Assembly: GCA_902728285.1 (NCBI GenBank)
Contig: CACVBU010000567.1
Location: forward strand, 1-64,000
Reading direction: 5' to 3'
Source of the DNA: Clytia hemisphaerica
Taxonomy: Eukaryota; Cnidaria; Hydrozoa; Leptothecata; Clytiidae
DNA length: 64,000 bases
The position numbers and the translations under genes were made by a program. This document shows positions 53,693 through 64,000 of this stretch, in pieces; position 1 is the first letter of the stretch; the number at the start of each line of letters is the position of its first letter. The notes under the pieces were generated by a model that worked only from the letters and a program-made list of their open reading frames with translations, was not told where the DNA came from and did not search any database.

Positions 53693-54482
53693 GGTCGAAT
53701 TCTGTGTTAACAACTTGTTGTGGATAAGCTAACGGTTGAAGATATTTAATTTTCTGGCAAAGACTATTCAGTGAGAATCTTCCTCGTCAAGATAATATGT
53801 TTACAGTAGTGTTTATTCATTCTTTATTGATCGAGGAAAGACTTGGTAACGTTTTGAGCTGGCTGACTTTGTCGCCAAAACAGTATCATTTTATTGATCC
53901 AATTATACGAAATGTAACTTTCATATGAAAGACCCCAGGCTCATTGCCTATTGGAGATTCAAACTTTTAGGATTTTATAGTAAATTTTATTGGTAATGTT
54001 TTGGTAATTTTTGAATTTCATCTCTCAAGTAACCTGAGATCAGATTGTGATTGTTTTCTGCCCACCACGCTGAATCTCTAAAGGAATGGATAAAAACATA
54101 ACAATCTGACGAATATGCAATCTCGAATTTGTAAGGACCGCGCTCCTTTAATAAGACTGGTTGTTTAAAAATAGGGCGCCGTATCAGGAAAATTTAGTTT
54201 TTGACTTTCCGGTGCACAACAAGATTCTTGTTGTAGAATTTTCCGCGGGAGGACTTTTTTCCTCAGATGGTTAATTTTCAAGCGTTTTCAGAGGTTTACC
54301 GTGCGCGCGTACGAAAATTATTACCAGCTGTTATCAGGTTACCCTCGAGTGGCCGTTTTGGTGGATCTCTGGCTAACTGTCGAGTTCGATTGGTTAAATT
54401 AAGCCCGCCCCTTTAAGTTGCTTACCTAACAAAACCTAGATTAGTATTTTTGTACAATATTTAAGTATTTTTATAATTTGTA

Positions 54483-54488
54483 AATAAA
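54483..54488 (+). terminator. Candidate poly(A) signal of the CAP gene
   Basis: AATAAA in AT-rich sequence about 790 bp after the stop codon; no better signal was seen closer. Confidence 0.35.
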
Positions 54489-54709
54489 CAATACAATAGA
54501 TAAACGATAAAGGATGATTTCAAAAAGAATATTGTCAATTACATTCCATTATTTAATCTGCAATTAAAATTCCGTGAATTTTTACTTGACCATGAAAACC
54601 TCAAAACAGGATTTTGCTAGTCTTTTATCACCACACCACCGTAGGCTTCTGTTCATCCTCTAGCGAAAAAAGTTTCTTATAGAGTTTCTTATATATAGGA
54701 AGTATATCA

Positions 54710-54863
54710 ATTCATGTTATGCACCATTGCAGTGTATTCCAACATTACATCACGGACCCAATAGCTGATTGGTTGTAAGTGACGTAAAATCAGTCAATAC
54801 GTCACTTTCAACCAATCAGCTGTTGGGTCCTTGAAAGACATTGCAATGGTGCATATCATGAAT
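54710..54863. mobile_element. Palindromic CCAAT/CRE MITE, copy 3
   Basis: ATTCATGTTATGCACCATTG on the left and CAATGGTGCATATCATGAAT on the right, inner arms CCCAATAGCTGATTGGTTG and CAACCAATCAGCTGTTGGG. Almost the same length as copy 2 and closer to it in the centre (AAGTGACGTAAAATCAGTCA) than to copy 1. Confidence 0.82.
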
Positions 54864-57374
54864 AGAGATCTGTGATTCAGACTACCAATATCGTAAATAT
54901 ATGAGTCTATTTCCATGTTGACGTTGTTTCCTTGTCACATTTCGTTGTTTTATCATCCATTCAAGATATATGGGTAGTTGTTTGTTTGGATACAGGCTTG
55001 AACAGTATAGACAAACATTTTATATAAGAGTTATTCCGAGAAAAATTTCCAGAGATCATCATTTTTTCTCTCAACTGAAAAAGTTCAGATTGCATCATCA
55101 ACCTCTGAAATTTTTGTAGGAATATTAAAATTCACCTAAAAATATGTTAGATGTTAGATCACCGACCTATGTAGAAATTTCAGAGGATAAGAGATAGCTA
55201 GTAGTAGAAAGCCTTGTGATCTTGAAAATTGATGGACATCGTAATGTCAATATAACTGTCTATTCTGTTAAGTTGTTGTTGATGATCTTATCTAGATGTT
55301 TATCTTTCAGATCAGGACTCGATGTTAACATATAATCAAAGACACTTTAACTGGGTTTAAGTGTGTGTAAAGTGATTGGCGATTTGTGTGTGAAATGTTT
55401 TGTGAGATCGTTTGATGTAAGTGTTTAAAGTTCTGTGAGCATCTGCATTTCTTTGCTAGTTAAGGCCAAGGCAAACCGGTCTAACATTCAATCCAACATG
55501 GCAAAAGCTGTTGAGTGTAATTTTGGATGAAAAACTAAAAAAAGTTTACTTTCAAATGTTGAGAGTCTTTGATCTTGCCGCAAATGTTGGATTCAATGTT
55601 TAAAACCAGAGCAAACTTTTAGCTTTGCTGTAGGCAACTTATGATTTTACCGAGCTCTTGTCTGGGAGCATCTACTGTTTTTCTTGGTTAGTTACTCGAG
55701 TTACAACTTATGATTTTATCAATATACATAGCAGAATAACTAGAATATTTGCAGGGTATACAATTTTGTCTCAGTTATGTATATCGTTGAACATCTTGTT
55801 CGAATGAGATAGCTGGCAATATATAAGGGTGAAAAATTGCATTTCAACGCCTTTTACTTTTAATGCGTTTGGAATTTCGAATTCTATTGTTTATTTAGAT
55901 TTCAACACCCAATACGAATTCTTAAAACTTTATAGCTTCCCCCAGTGGGGATGAGAGCTCGCTGAAGTTTTCAAATAGGGATCAAATTTAGAAGACTTAG
56001 AGGGTAGCTTCCTTCACAGGGGACCATTTTTTTAAGGGGAATGGGCTCCACCAAATCAATGATACGGGGTTGTATTTGAATTGCGGAGAGCTTACTATTT
56101 AAATATGAGGCTCATGACCTAAATCTAGGCTCACTTGTGGCCTCATTTTTGGGCATTTGACAAGGTCAAGAAACCGGATTTTTTAGTAAGATTTTCATTG
56201 TCCTTGAGGGTTGTACTAATCACCTGTAAAAATTCAGCCATGAGGCACGTGACCTAAATTTAAGCCCTTTTTTGACCTCTAAGACTTGTGGTCTAATGAA
56301 AAGGCCAACAGCTCTCAAACTATCATAAGGGCAGATACGAAGCAAGTCAGTCGTAAAAGATTATAATTTAAACGAAAATGTTAACGTTTTGACTATTGGT
56401 TAAAGGCACTTCGATATTTCCTTTGAGTATATCTATATATTTTTGAAAATTCGAATGAAAATTGAAATTTTTGGCTGAGATTTTGGTGAAATAGTCTCTC
56501 TAAGGGTGGCAAAAACGTCAAAAATTAGACAACATTTCCGAAATTCAGTCTCTTTGGTCGAGTTTGATTGGTCAATCTTCGAACTTTGGCTCGGACATAC
56601 CTGTCATCTCGCAATCCTAACCCCGGGATTCAGATTAAAAAGGTACCCTATTTTTAAAACAGTGATTTGGTTTAATAATGAGGTTTTAGCTCTTGTTTTG
56701 AACAACTTCAAACAATTACCAGTCGGAAGTTAATTAAAAAGGAATCTTAATTCTCACTTAATTGCCTTTTCTTTGTAAGATATGAATGTTGGATACGAGT
56801 TTAAAAGGTCGTGAGAGTGATTTGATTGTTATAATTACTAAGATGTTTTAATAAATGCGTAATATTTGAAAATTGTGGCTAAGAACCATCTCGTTAGTAG
56901 TACGGTATCTCCAATATGTTTTTTGTTATTTAATTTGATTGGACATGTACAAGGGCACACAAAATTGAATATAGTCTCTTCTTGGGTCGGGTTGAAAAGC
57001 ATACTCTAACATATTTCTGAATGGAAAGGAGCTTTGAATACACGGGTTGCAAAATTATATCAGTGCAGTCAAAACATGTGATTACTCGAAAAAGTTCACG
57101 TGATTTTACTCCCATGTTACTTGCTTTACAACTTACAGTTAATTACTTTTTTAGTGTAAAATAAATTCCAACCAATCAGAAATTAATGTCATGGAACAAG
57201 CACATAAAAATTTCGAGTTAAAGCGTGATTTTTCCTCAGACTTTAGTTTTGCAACCTTTGTATTTACTTAAATATGCAGTACTATTTTACCCGAGGGTGA
57301 CTGAATGTGCTTATTAAAACAATTTATTTTGTTTTCAGATTCTGCAGAAAAATTTATGATTTTAATGTAGTGAG

Positions 57375-58406
57375 ATGCTTGGAGTAGGAATAACGTCAGC
57401 TGTTGTCTTCCTATGTCTACTACTTGGTATCATTGTTATCTTGGGAATCACCAATATTGTATTAGGGAGATTCCATCGTTGTTGTGATCCCCATGATGGT
57501 TGCTGTGCACAACAGAAAACAAATGATGGGGATTTCTCGAGTGATTCTTCCTCTAGTGAAGATGAAAATGAAGATTTGAAAGAGAAAGGAACAAAAGGAA
57601 CAGACATTCGAATTACTATATCAACAAATACTGACAGTGGAGTTGAAAATGATTCTGAGTGTGAATCCAATCCTTGTTTTCCTCCAAGCGTGAATGATGA
57701 AGATTCTAGTCAAACAAAAATCGAGCATAATCCAAGCAATGGGTTCTATGCTAGATTTATACAAAGAAATGGTACTAAATCGAATGATGAGAAGAAGAAG
57801 ATTTCTAGGTTACAATCAGCTCCTGAGAATCAAAATTATGGCACAATAAACAATGCGCTATTAGTATTACACCCGTCTTTACAGCAACGCTCTATGTCGC
57901 TTAAAAGTTTTTTCTCTTCAACGTCTATATTGACAATCAATGATAAACAAAAGGAACACATTGGGAATGCTGCAAATCTGCCAGACCCTGTCGCAGTACA
58001 GATACTGATTGTTTATGATGAATCTTCAAGAACCTTAAGTGCTGGTGTTCGACAACTTGAAATGACTAGTAACAACAACATTAGCATTTATTGGCAAGTC
58101 TCTGTAGAAATACACGATCTTCATAATGCAGCTCGTAACTTAGATAGAGTGAAATCGAAATATAAAACTGGTGTTAAACCAAGTTTTGCATGTAATTTGG
58201 ATATCGAAGGATTCGATTTGAATAATTTTGAAAGAATGATGGTTCGGTATAAAGTGTTTGTTCGGAAACGGATTAGAACGGCAAAAAAACAGTTTGTAGG
58301 GCAGGTGGATGTTGAGTTAAAGGAAATGGTTGATATGAACAAATATACTATCTTTGAATGGCGCGAAGTTAAGAACCCGTTTGTTATTGAAGAACGTTTG
58401 ATATGA
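57375..58406 (+). CDS. Single-pass membrane protein with C-terminal C2-like domain
   Basis: One coding exon of 343 codons, preceded by a TTGTTTTCAG acceptor at 57,338, so a noncoding 5' exon is expected upstream. Residues 4-31 form one hydrophobic segment, followed directly by FHRCCDPHDGCC, a juxtamembrane Cys cluster suited to palmitoylation. Residues 55-80 are Ser/Asp/Glu-rich and the region to about 200 is polar and probably disordered. Residues 205-320 fit a synaptotagmin-like C2 fold: VQILIVYDESSRTLSAGV, a strand with YWQVSVEIHDL, KSKYKTGVKPSFACNLDIEG, ERMMVRYKVFVRK and KKQFVGQVDVEL. The Ca-binding Asp set is largely absent, so calcium binding is doubtful. Probably a membrane-trafficking adaptor of the synaptotagmin/extended C2 class; the exact family is unknown to me. 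Confidence 0.78.
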   Translation: MLGVGITSAVVFLCLLLGIIVILGITNIVLGRFHRCCDPHDGCCAQQKTNDGDFSSDSSSSEDENEDLKEKGTKGTDIRITISTNTDSGVENDSECESNPCFPPSVNDEDSSQTKIEHNPSNGFYARFIQRNGTKSNDEKKKISRLQSAPENQNYGTINNALLVLHPSLQQRSMSLKSFFSSTSILTINDKQKEHIGNAANLPDPVAVQILIVYDESSRTLSAGVRQLEMTSNNNISIYWQVSVEIHDLHNAARNLDRVKSKYKTGVKPSFACNLDIEGFDLNNFERMMVRYKVFVRKRIRTAKKQFVGQVDVELKEMVDMNKYTIFEWREVKNPFVIEERLI

Positions 58407-59466
58407 AATCGGTGGATCATAATCTGGTACATCATTCTATATCTCTGGCATTTCCCCAAAGTCTGGGAATTTCAATTGAAATCTCAAGCAATGGGGATAG
58501 AAATTCCATGCTCAAAAGATCCAGTAGGCTTGAAACAGTTTTAGAGTTCAAGTTTTTCCACTGAATTTCAAATGGGAATGAAATCAAAGTCAATTTCCAA
58601 TGGGGGCTGAAATTGTATACATCAAAGACGAAATCTTGGCGACCGAATGGGGTCTGGGACACGGAGTTATGTCATTCGCAAAAAATTTCTTCAAAAATGA
58701 ATGAAATATAATTACTGGAATAATATTTTTAACGATTATAGACTATCATTTTGGTAAAGTTTTTAATTTTCAATTAAAATCCTAAATATTATAGCAGATG
58801 TGATATTTTTTATTTTTTTTTTGAATTTTAGGTGCAAAAAGTAATTAAGAGTCAGCCGATCTGTTAAACATCACTGACAGCTACATAATTGGTTTTTATC
58901 GTTTGCAAAATTAAACCATAGCCAAAAATCATAATTTGGTCATTACTATTCCATTCGTATTTTGGCTAATAGAAAACAATTGTTCTTGATAGGTGAATTG
59001 ATATTTTTAGCACCATACACCCTTGGGGGGGGAGAGCTCTCAAGGTAAACGATCTACCGTATGTGCGGTCCTTAAGGGTCCCTTTTCCAAGCTTCTCAAA
59101 ATGCACTGTAAGGGTCGATTTTTCGCCCAAATTCACTCAAATTTGGCTGAATCTTTTGTGCACTGTGCACTTGTGGACTGTGCTTGTCCGATTTCAAAGG
59201 TCTAATTTTGGGCCGCACGTACGGTCGTTTTTGAATCGAGTGCCCCCCCCCCGGCCAATTAGAGGTGGCAATTTTCCATTTCAATATTACATTAGTGTCC
59301 ATCTAGAAACGACCCGTGACGCATGATGATTTGTGATATATCTCAGTTTCCTAACCAGGGTCACTTTGCACCACTTTTGGATTTCACTAAAGGGCGACGG
59401 TACAATCGTGATGAGTACAGAGCTATAAAAAGAGCGAACTAAAGAAACTTTGGTTCTAAGTTTGAC
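58407..59466. other. 3' flank of the C2 gene, nothing else recognised
   Basis: No AATAAA is evident; ATTAAA occurs near 58,774. The stretch from 58,440 to 58,670 contains repeated GGGAATTTCA/TGAAATTCC-like words, possibly an old repeat. No coding exon supported. Confidence 0.4.
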
Positions 59467-59469
59467 TCT

Positions 59470-60480
59470 ATTTGGCCAAGGACACTTGTAATAGCGTAAA
59501 GTCAATGAAGTATAAGCCCGAGGGGCTAGAAGCGAATCTCTAACCTTTCTCTAGCAGTTCCTTTGTTTTCGAGTGATATTTTTTTGAAATTTAGCCGTAA
59601 ATTTTAGTTTCAATCTGTCATTTGTGTAAAAACCAGGCGGATCGCTCAAGACCGCGTAACTTTGGTAGGATTTTGTTGGCTTCAAATCCTACCAGAAGCA
59701 GCCACCGACCTAAAATTTGCAAATATCTGTTCTGATTTGCCAGCTGGAAGGATTTCCAAGAAATTAAGAACAGTTCCTCGTTTTCCAGGCGAGAAATTTT
59801 TACTTCAGAACAGTTATATTTTTTCAGCTAGGAGGTAAAAAAACTTTCAGAACAGATACGAAATTACCAGGCGATTAATTTTACGCGAGTTAACTGTTCT
59901 TATCTACCAGGGCTGACAAAATCTTATAAGAACAGATCGCTAAATTCCAGCTTGACATTGAAGGACTTTTAAGAACAGAAACTTAATTTCCAGCTAACAG
60001 TTCGAACAGATCCACAATTTCCAGATGTTTTGTAGAACAGATGGAGAATTTTCAGCTGCCACTCCAGGCAACCACATTCAGGACTTTTTTTAAATTCCCT
60101 CAGAACAGATAGGAAATTCTTAGACACGTTATTTATAAATATAAGATATCAGACTATTTTTTCATAAGAACAGATCATATTTTTCCAGCTGGTCCCAATC
60201 TTCAGTAGAACAGATCATATTTTTCCAGCTTGTCCCAATCTTCAGTAGAACAGACCATATTTTTCCAGCTGGTCCCAATCTTCAGTAGAACAGACCACTT
60301 TTTTCCAGCAGACTTTTTTCTTTAGTTCGGTAAGAACAGACCGCCATATCCAGCTGGAACGTGCCTTCAGAACAGATATTTTGAAGTCCTCCTTCGGTGG
60401 ATGCTTTCGTCCTACCAAGGAGATTCGATTCTAGCCCTTCGGGCTTATACTTCATTGCGTTAAAGTGTCCTTGGTTTGGC
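59470..60480. mobile_element. 1-kb fold-back element with internal GAACAG/CCAGCTGG arrays
   Basis: The left arm TTTGGCCAAGGACACTT..GTCAATGAAGTATAAGCCCGAGGGGCTAGAAGCGAATCT is mirrored by AGATTCGATTCTAGCCCTTCGGGCTTATACTTCATTG..AAGTGTCCTTGGTTTGG (about 75 bp). The interior carries more than a dozen AGAACAGA words alternating with TTCCAGCTGG words. From 60,167 to 60,305 this becomes a regular 40-bp tandem repeat (AACAGATCATATTTTTCCAG, then CTGGTCCCAATCTTCAGTAG). Non-coding. Confidence 0.7.
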
Positions 60481-60899
60481 TCTTTTGTGTGTACCTATAG
60501 CATATCAATCCAAAATAAAAGCCCCCTGGCTAAGATCAAGAATTAAAAGCACTGGAGCGCCAAAATCGCCAAAATCGGATATTTCTGCAGTAATAGCCAC
60601 GTTTTTGTGATTTTGGCGATTTTGATTGTTATTTATGGGAGCATTTGGATTGATATGGGGTGTAAGCACGGTAATATTTTTGCAATTTTGTATTTTCATC
60701 CGTGTGATGGTGGTGTGGTGGGATTGTGGTGAAATTTCCGCAGATTTTCTGACACGATAGACCTCTTGCACAGCTTGTAAATGTGATGTAGTCGTAGTGG
60801 ATGAAAGTATGATACAACTTTGAGCGCTGACAGTACAATCCCCATCAAAAACATTTATAAATCAAAGAGTTTGGACCACCGCCGGAGGAAATTCGAAAG

Positions 60900-61410
60900 C
60901 AACCGGCGAGGTGATCTTTTTTTTCCGATGTGTTCTGAGAGCATATTTCAGCTAGAAATTTTGATCTGCTCTGATCAGATCTTCGAAAATTAATTAGTTA
61001 GAAATGTCTAGAAATGATGATGTGTTCTGACGAGACAGGGGTATAATCAAGGTCATCTAACGGGTTCTTGTTGTCTAGGTAACCCTAGAAAGCTTCAGAA
61101 CACATCTTTTAAGGAGACAGGGGTATAATCAAGCAAAAATTGGTGTAATCTTGTTGCCTAGTAACCCTGGAAATTTTTAGAACACATCTTTCGTTTCGGG
61201 GAGATAAACAAATATCTTACAAGTTTGTCTTTGGTTTGTCTTGGCGAACTGTTTTTCCTAGATTTTAGAACACATCTAACCATAAATAAGTTTAGGAGGG
61301 AGACAAATAGTGCGATAAAAGTTTCCTAGAAATCAGAACACATCATTTGTATGAAAAATTGAAAGGTCATAACATTTCAGACATTTGGTCTCTTAGAAGA
61401 TAAAGAACAC
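60900..61410. repeat. AGAACACATC(T) dispersed word array
   Basis: TCAGAACACATCTTT, TTAGAACACATCTTT, TTTAGAACACATCTAAC, TCAGAACACATCATTT and AAAGAACACATATT occur between 61,090 and 61,415, with inverted counterparts GATGTGTTCTGA at 60,930 and 61,020. Spacing is 60-110 bp and GGAGACAGGGGTATAATCAAG is shared by two of the units. No ends were found. Confidence 0.5.
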
Positions 61411-61722
61411 ATATTCTCTAAAAAATCCCTTCGCCGGCTGCTTCTGGGTGAAGAATGCGGATATGCGGACCGACGGTGCGGATGGTAAGGCCTACGGAAA
61501 TAAAAAACGAAAGTGAAAGCCCAGTAATAACATTCAAATATGGCGGCAAGACTTGCACATAAATTTCTGCTCCTCCATCTCTGATCTTTGTGTCTTTTCT
61601 TGGGGTTCATGCTCTTGTATCCTCGTGGTTTTGTCTATTTCTTGCCTTTTTTAACTGGTATTTCATTTATTTGTTGTTTCACATTCAACGTTCAGTTATC
61701 AGACAAAACTCCAAGCACTTTT

Positions 61723-61940
61723 CAGTTAGTGGAAGTATGTCATCCGATTTTAACCATTTTAAGCATGTTTAAAGTTGTGTTCACAACAACGACTTTCTTT
61801 TTATTACGAAAACCAAAGGAGTGAAAACAAGTCATGAAAGTCAGCGCTCTGTGGTTGTGACATTGTTTACAAAATTGTTAAGATAAATTGACATACTTTT
61901 TAGCAACTTTTTTCTATTCATTGCATTTTTTGAAATATGG
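61723..61940 (+). repeat. Dispersed repeat, copy B (pair with 2,259-2,455)
   Basis: Same block order as copy A: CAGTTAGTGGAAGTA, CTTTTTATTACGA, GAGTGAAAACAAGTCA, CTGTGGTTGTGA, GACATACTTTTTAGCAAC, TTTTTTGAAA. Same orientation, nearly 60 kb away. Confidence 0.6.
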
Positions 61941-62099
61941 GCCAGCCCAGGTCCAAGTTTGGTTTGCATAGCCGTCAACTTTGCCTCACATAAATATCAG
62001 GGGGGTCCGGGGTAAAAAATCCGAAGCACGGAGGCCGTCGTTCAATTCATAGAGGTCGCCGTAGAAATCATCGATGTCGTCATCTATTACAGACTATAA

Positions 62100-62832
62100 T
62101 AGACCTTTTCGCCTTTGCGTCCGCCATATTGAATTGTATGCAAAAATTATGGTTGCCGAATTGCCGTGGTGAAATTCCCTTAGAAAGTATGCAAAACATA
62201 TGCAAGTTTACACAAAGATTAAAAAGACAACAAAGCATCTTATATATAAATATTATAATCATTAGAACAATAAAAGATGGAATTTCTTAATCCAAAAGGA
62301 AATATTTACAGAACAACAAAAGCCTTTTAGGAATTTGTTCTTAAAGACATTGCATATTCTGTTTTCATGCCATTAAAAAATTCCACGAAGACGGAGTACA
62401 CACATCAAACTTTCAAAACACGCAAACTGAAAGCAGTAATTATGACGTCACACTTCATCAATGTTTTGATTTGATCATTTGGCGGCTCTATTCCCAGGAG
62501 AATAATTTGCCGTCAGCCGAATAAGGATTGTTTTTTACCTTCGCGGGTGATTTTTCAGTTTGAGTTTATGTCTAATGTTATGGTTTTTTGAAGTGCTTGT
62601 TCTAAGAGATGAGTGAATATAATTGTTTTTAGTTTTCAAAAGAAGCAAATTTAATCTTTCTTCTACAAGATTACACTTTAATATAATGCCAATTATGCAT
62701 ATAAGTTTTTATTTAATACTTTCTTTTTGCATATGTTTTGCATACTTTCTAAGGGAATTTCACCACGGCAATTCGGCAACCATAATTTTTGCATACAATT
62801 CAATATGGCGGACGCAAAGGCGAAAAGGTCTA
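62100..62832. mobile_element. 733-bp DNA element with 106-bp perfect TIRs
   Basis: 62,100-62,205 and 62,727-62,832 are perfect inverted copies, beginning TAGACCTTTTCGCC. With TA as duplication the tips are GACCTTTT, shared with the MITE at 5,563-5,747. Interior of about 520 bp has no transposase. Perfect arms imply very recent insertion or ongoing gene conversion. It is inserted in a region of TAGAGGTCG-type tandem repeats. Confidence 0.85.
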
Positions 62833-62959
62833 TAGAGGTCGTAGTGGGTCGTAGTGTAAAATTCAACATTTTAAGATCTGGTCTTTGATTTATAACATTA
62901 AGGTCTGGAAAATAAACGAAGGTCTGGAAGATGACGAAATTTCCGTCTAGCATATAATC

Positions 62960-63087
62960 ATATCATAGAGGTCGTCGTCCAACCGTAGAGGTCGCCGTCC
63001 AACCGTAGAGGTCGTCGTTCAACCGTAGAGGTCATCATTCAACCGTAGAGGTCGTCGTACAACCGTAGAGGCTGTCGTACAACCGTA
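62960..63087 (+). repeat. Tandem 21-bp CAACCGTAGAGGTCGTCGT array
   Basis: About six units of CAACCGTAGAGGTCGTCGT(C/T) with small changes. Related words are seen at 62,015-62,085, 62,833-62,860 and 63,832-63,870, so one array seems to have been split by two element insertions. Confidence 0.8.
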
Positions 63088-63831
63088 CCGTAGAGTCGTC
63101 TAATCTCGACATACGTCTTGCAATCTCGACACCGGATCTGTAAAATAATCAAAACAAACCTTGAATGAAATTCTTGGTATCATTCTTATCGAACAAGTTC
63201 ATCCATCAAACTAGAAGTTCAGTAAACATTGCAATCCTTTCAATTAAAAAAACAGCCAAATTATAAGCAGTTTTACACAACACACGAAACGCATGCAAAC
63301 TTCCTCGTAACTTTCTCGTGTCCATCATTAAAATTTTACAACTTTATTACGCTTCAAGTCACGTCATAAAAATAATTCTCGCGCTTAGCCTGGTTTCCCC
63401 TTCCTTATATATAAAAACACACGCTCTAGGCGCTAACAGGCCGCACGCCGTGATTGCCAGTATGGCGGTCACATTAAATTCAAAAGGAAACCGGGTTCTT
63501 TTTATTATTTTCGGTTCACGGTAAAAATGTCTACTAAAAAATTCCTCGCGTGCAAAATGTTATGTTGTTGTGATTTGGACATCTTCGTTGAAAGTATGCT
63601 AATTAGTTTTTAGCGATTACTACATCGTTAAAGTTTTCTTTTCAAATATAAGTAATAACACTTCACATTTCTCATATTATATTAACAATCTGTATCAGAG
63701 AGAGAGTACATTTTAGTGATTGATTGATAACTTTGGTATGTATTTGTTTATGTTTGATTTTTTATTTCGAAGACCAGCCTACAGCTATGTCGAGATTGCA
63801 AGACGTATGTCGAGATTAGACGACTCTACGG
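63088..63831. mobile_element. 744-bp DNA element with 44-bp perfect TIRs and TA duplication
   Basis: The tips CCGTAGAGTCGTCTAATCTC and GAGATTAGACGACTCTACGG are perfect inverted repeats over 44 bp (63,088-63,131 and 63,788-63,831), flanked by TA on both sides. The TA target suggests a Tc1/mariner-type mechanism. No transposase frame inside. The first bases of the TIR (CCGTAGAG) equal the unit of the flanking tandem array, so either the element targeted it or the array grew from the TIR. Confidence 0.85.
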
Positions 63832-63960
63832 TAGAGGCCGTCGTTCAACCGTAGATCCATTCGTTGTCATCTAACCAGTCGTAATCAGTAAAATCGTTTA
63901 TAGAGATTGTAGGAGAGGCCTGGAATCATCGAGTTAGGAATTTTCGAGTTAGCTATATTA

Positions 63961-63991
63961 TGACGTCATAAAAGTGCAAATTATGACGTCA
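63961..63991. promoter_or_regulatory. Two perfect TGACGTCA palindromes
   Basis: TGACGTCA at 63,961-63,968 and 63,984-63,991, 23 bp start to start, at the very end of the window. They match the CREB/ATF consensus, but no gene start is visible beside them; they may belong to a mobile element cut off by the window edge. Confidence 0.35.
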
Positions 63992-64000
63992 TTTGACTCC

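Larger units (their letters stand above)
53693..57338. other. 3' flank of the CAP gene and intergenic DNA
   Basis: Contains the likely 3' UTR with AATAAA at 54,483 and the third CCAAT/CRE MITE at 54,710-54,863. From 54,864 to 57,338 I see no exon or repeat family; only scattered AT-rich sequence. Confidence 0.45.

Overview
The window is nuclear DNA from an animal, most likely a marine or aquatic invertebrate. Genes are split into many short exons with GT/AG borders, introns are AT-rich and packed with small inverted-repeat transposons, and the proteins are metazoan in type (CAP, tectonin, chitin-binding type 2, PA14, C2). I cannot place the species. There is no bacterial-style gene, rRNA gene or convincing intact tRNA gene.

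Layout: 1-10,485 is repeat-rich intergenic DNA. 10,509-38,649 (+) is NOP53 (GLTSCR2/PICT1), a ribosome-biogenesis factor, in 12 coding exons. Its first intron holds a complete DNA transposon of 16,071 bp (10,947-27,017): 64-bp terminal inverted repeats with one mismatch, a perfect 9-bp target duplication (TTAAAATTG), and a seven-exon gene (11,188-24,327) for an apparently intact 1,020-residue MULE-type transposase with a SWIM-like zinc finger. A short non-autonomous relative with its own perfect 9-bp duplication (15,184-16,078) sits in that transposase gene's first intron, beside a piggyBac-like MITE and other palindromic elements. The large element landed only 14 nt (plus one target copy) upstream of the NOP53 exon 2 splice acceptor. 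Later NOP53 introns carry a 146-bp tandem repeat, long inverted repeats, another 9-bp-duplication element (34,282-35,380) and a small LTR retroelement with 5-bp target duplication (35,880-37,811).

40,699-53,692 (+) encodes a secreted protein of about 1,432 residues in 14 exons: signal peptide, CAP domain, three Cys-rich repeats, six tectonin repeats, a Pro/Gln/Thr-rich stretch, a chitin-binding type 2 domain, a second Pro/Gln-rich stretch, a PA14 domain and a basic tail. This looks like an extracellular matrix, cuticle or glycan-binding protein. One intron contains about 2.4 kb of minisatellite. 57,375-58,406 (+) is a single-exon gene for a one-pass membrane protein with a C-terminal C2-like domain. 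58.4-64 kb is again intergenic and consists largely of inverted-repeat elements and short tandem arrays.

All four genes are on the + strand. Nothing suggests they work as a unit. The joint story is one of mobile elements: a housekeeping gene whose first intron has grown from about 0.3 kb to 16.4 kb by one insertion, which itself hosts later insertions. All exon borders were read by eye from frame and splice motifs; summed exon lengths keep frame throughout the transposase and CAP genes, while one NOP53 junction (exon 3/4) does not resolve.
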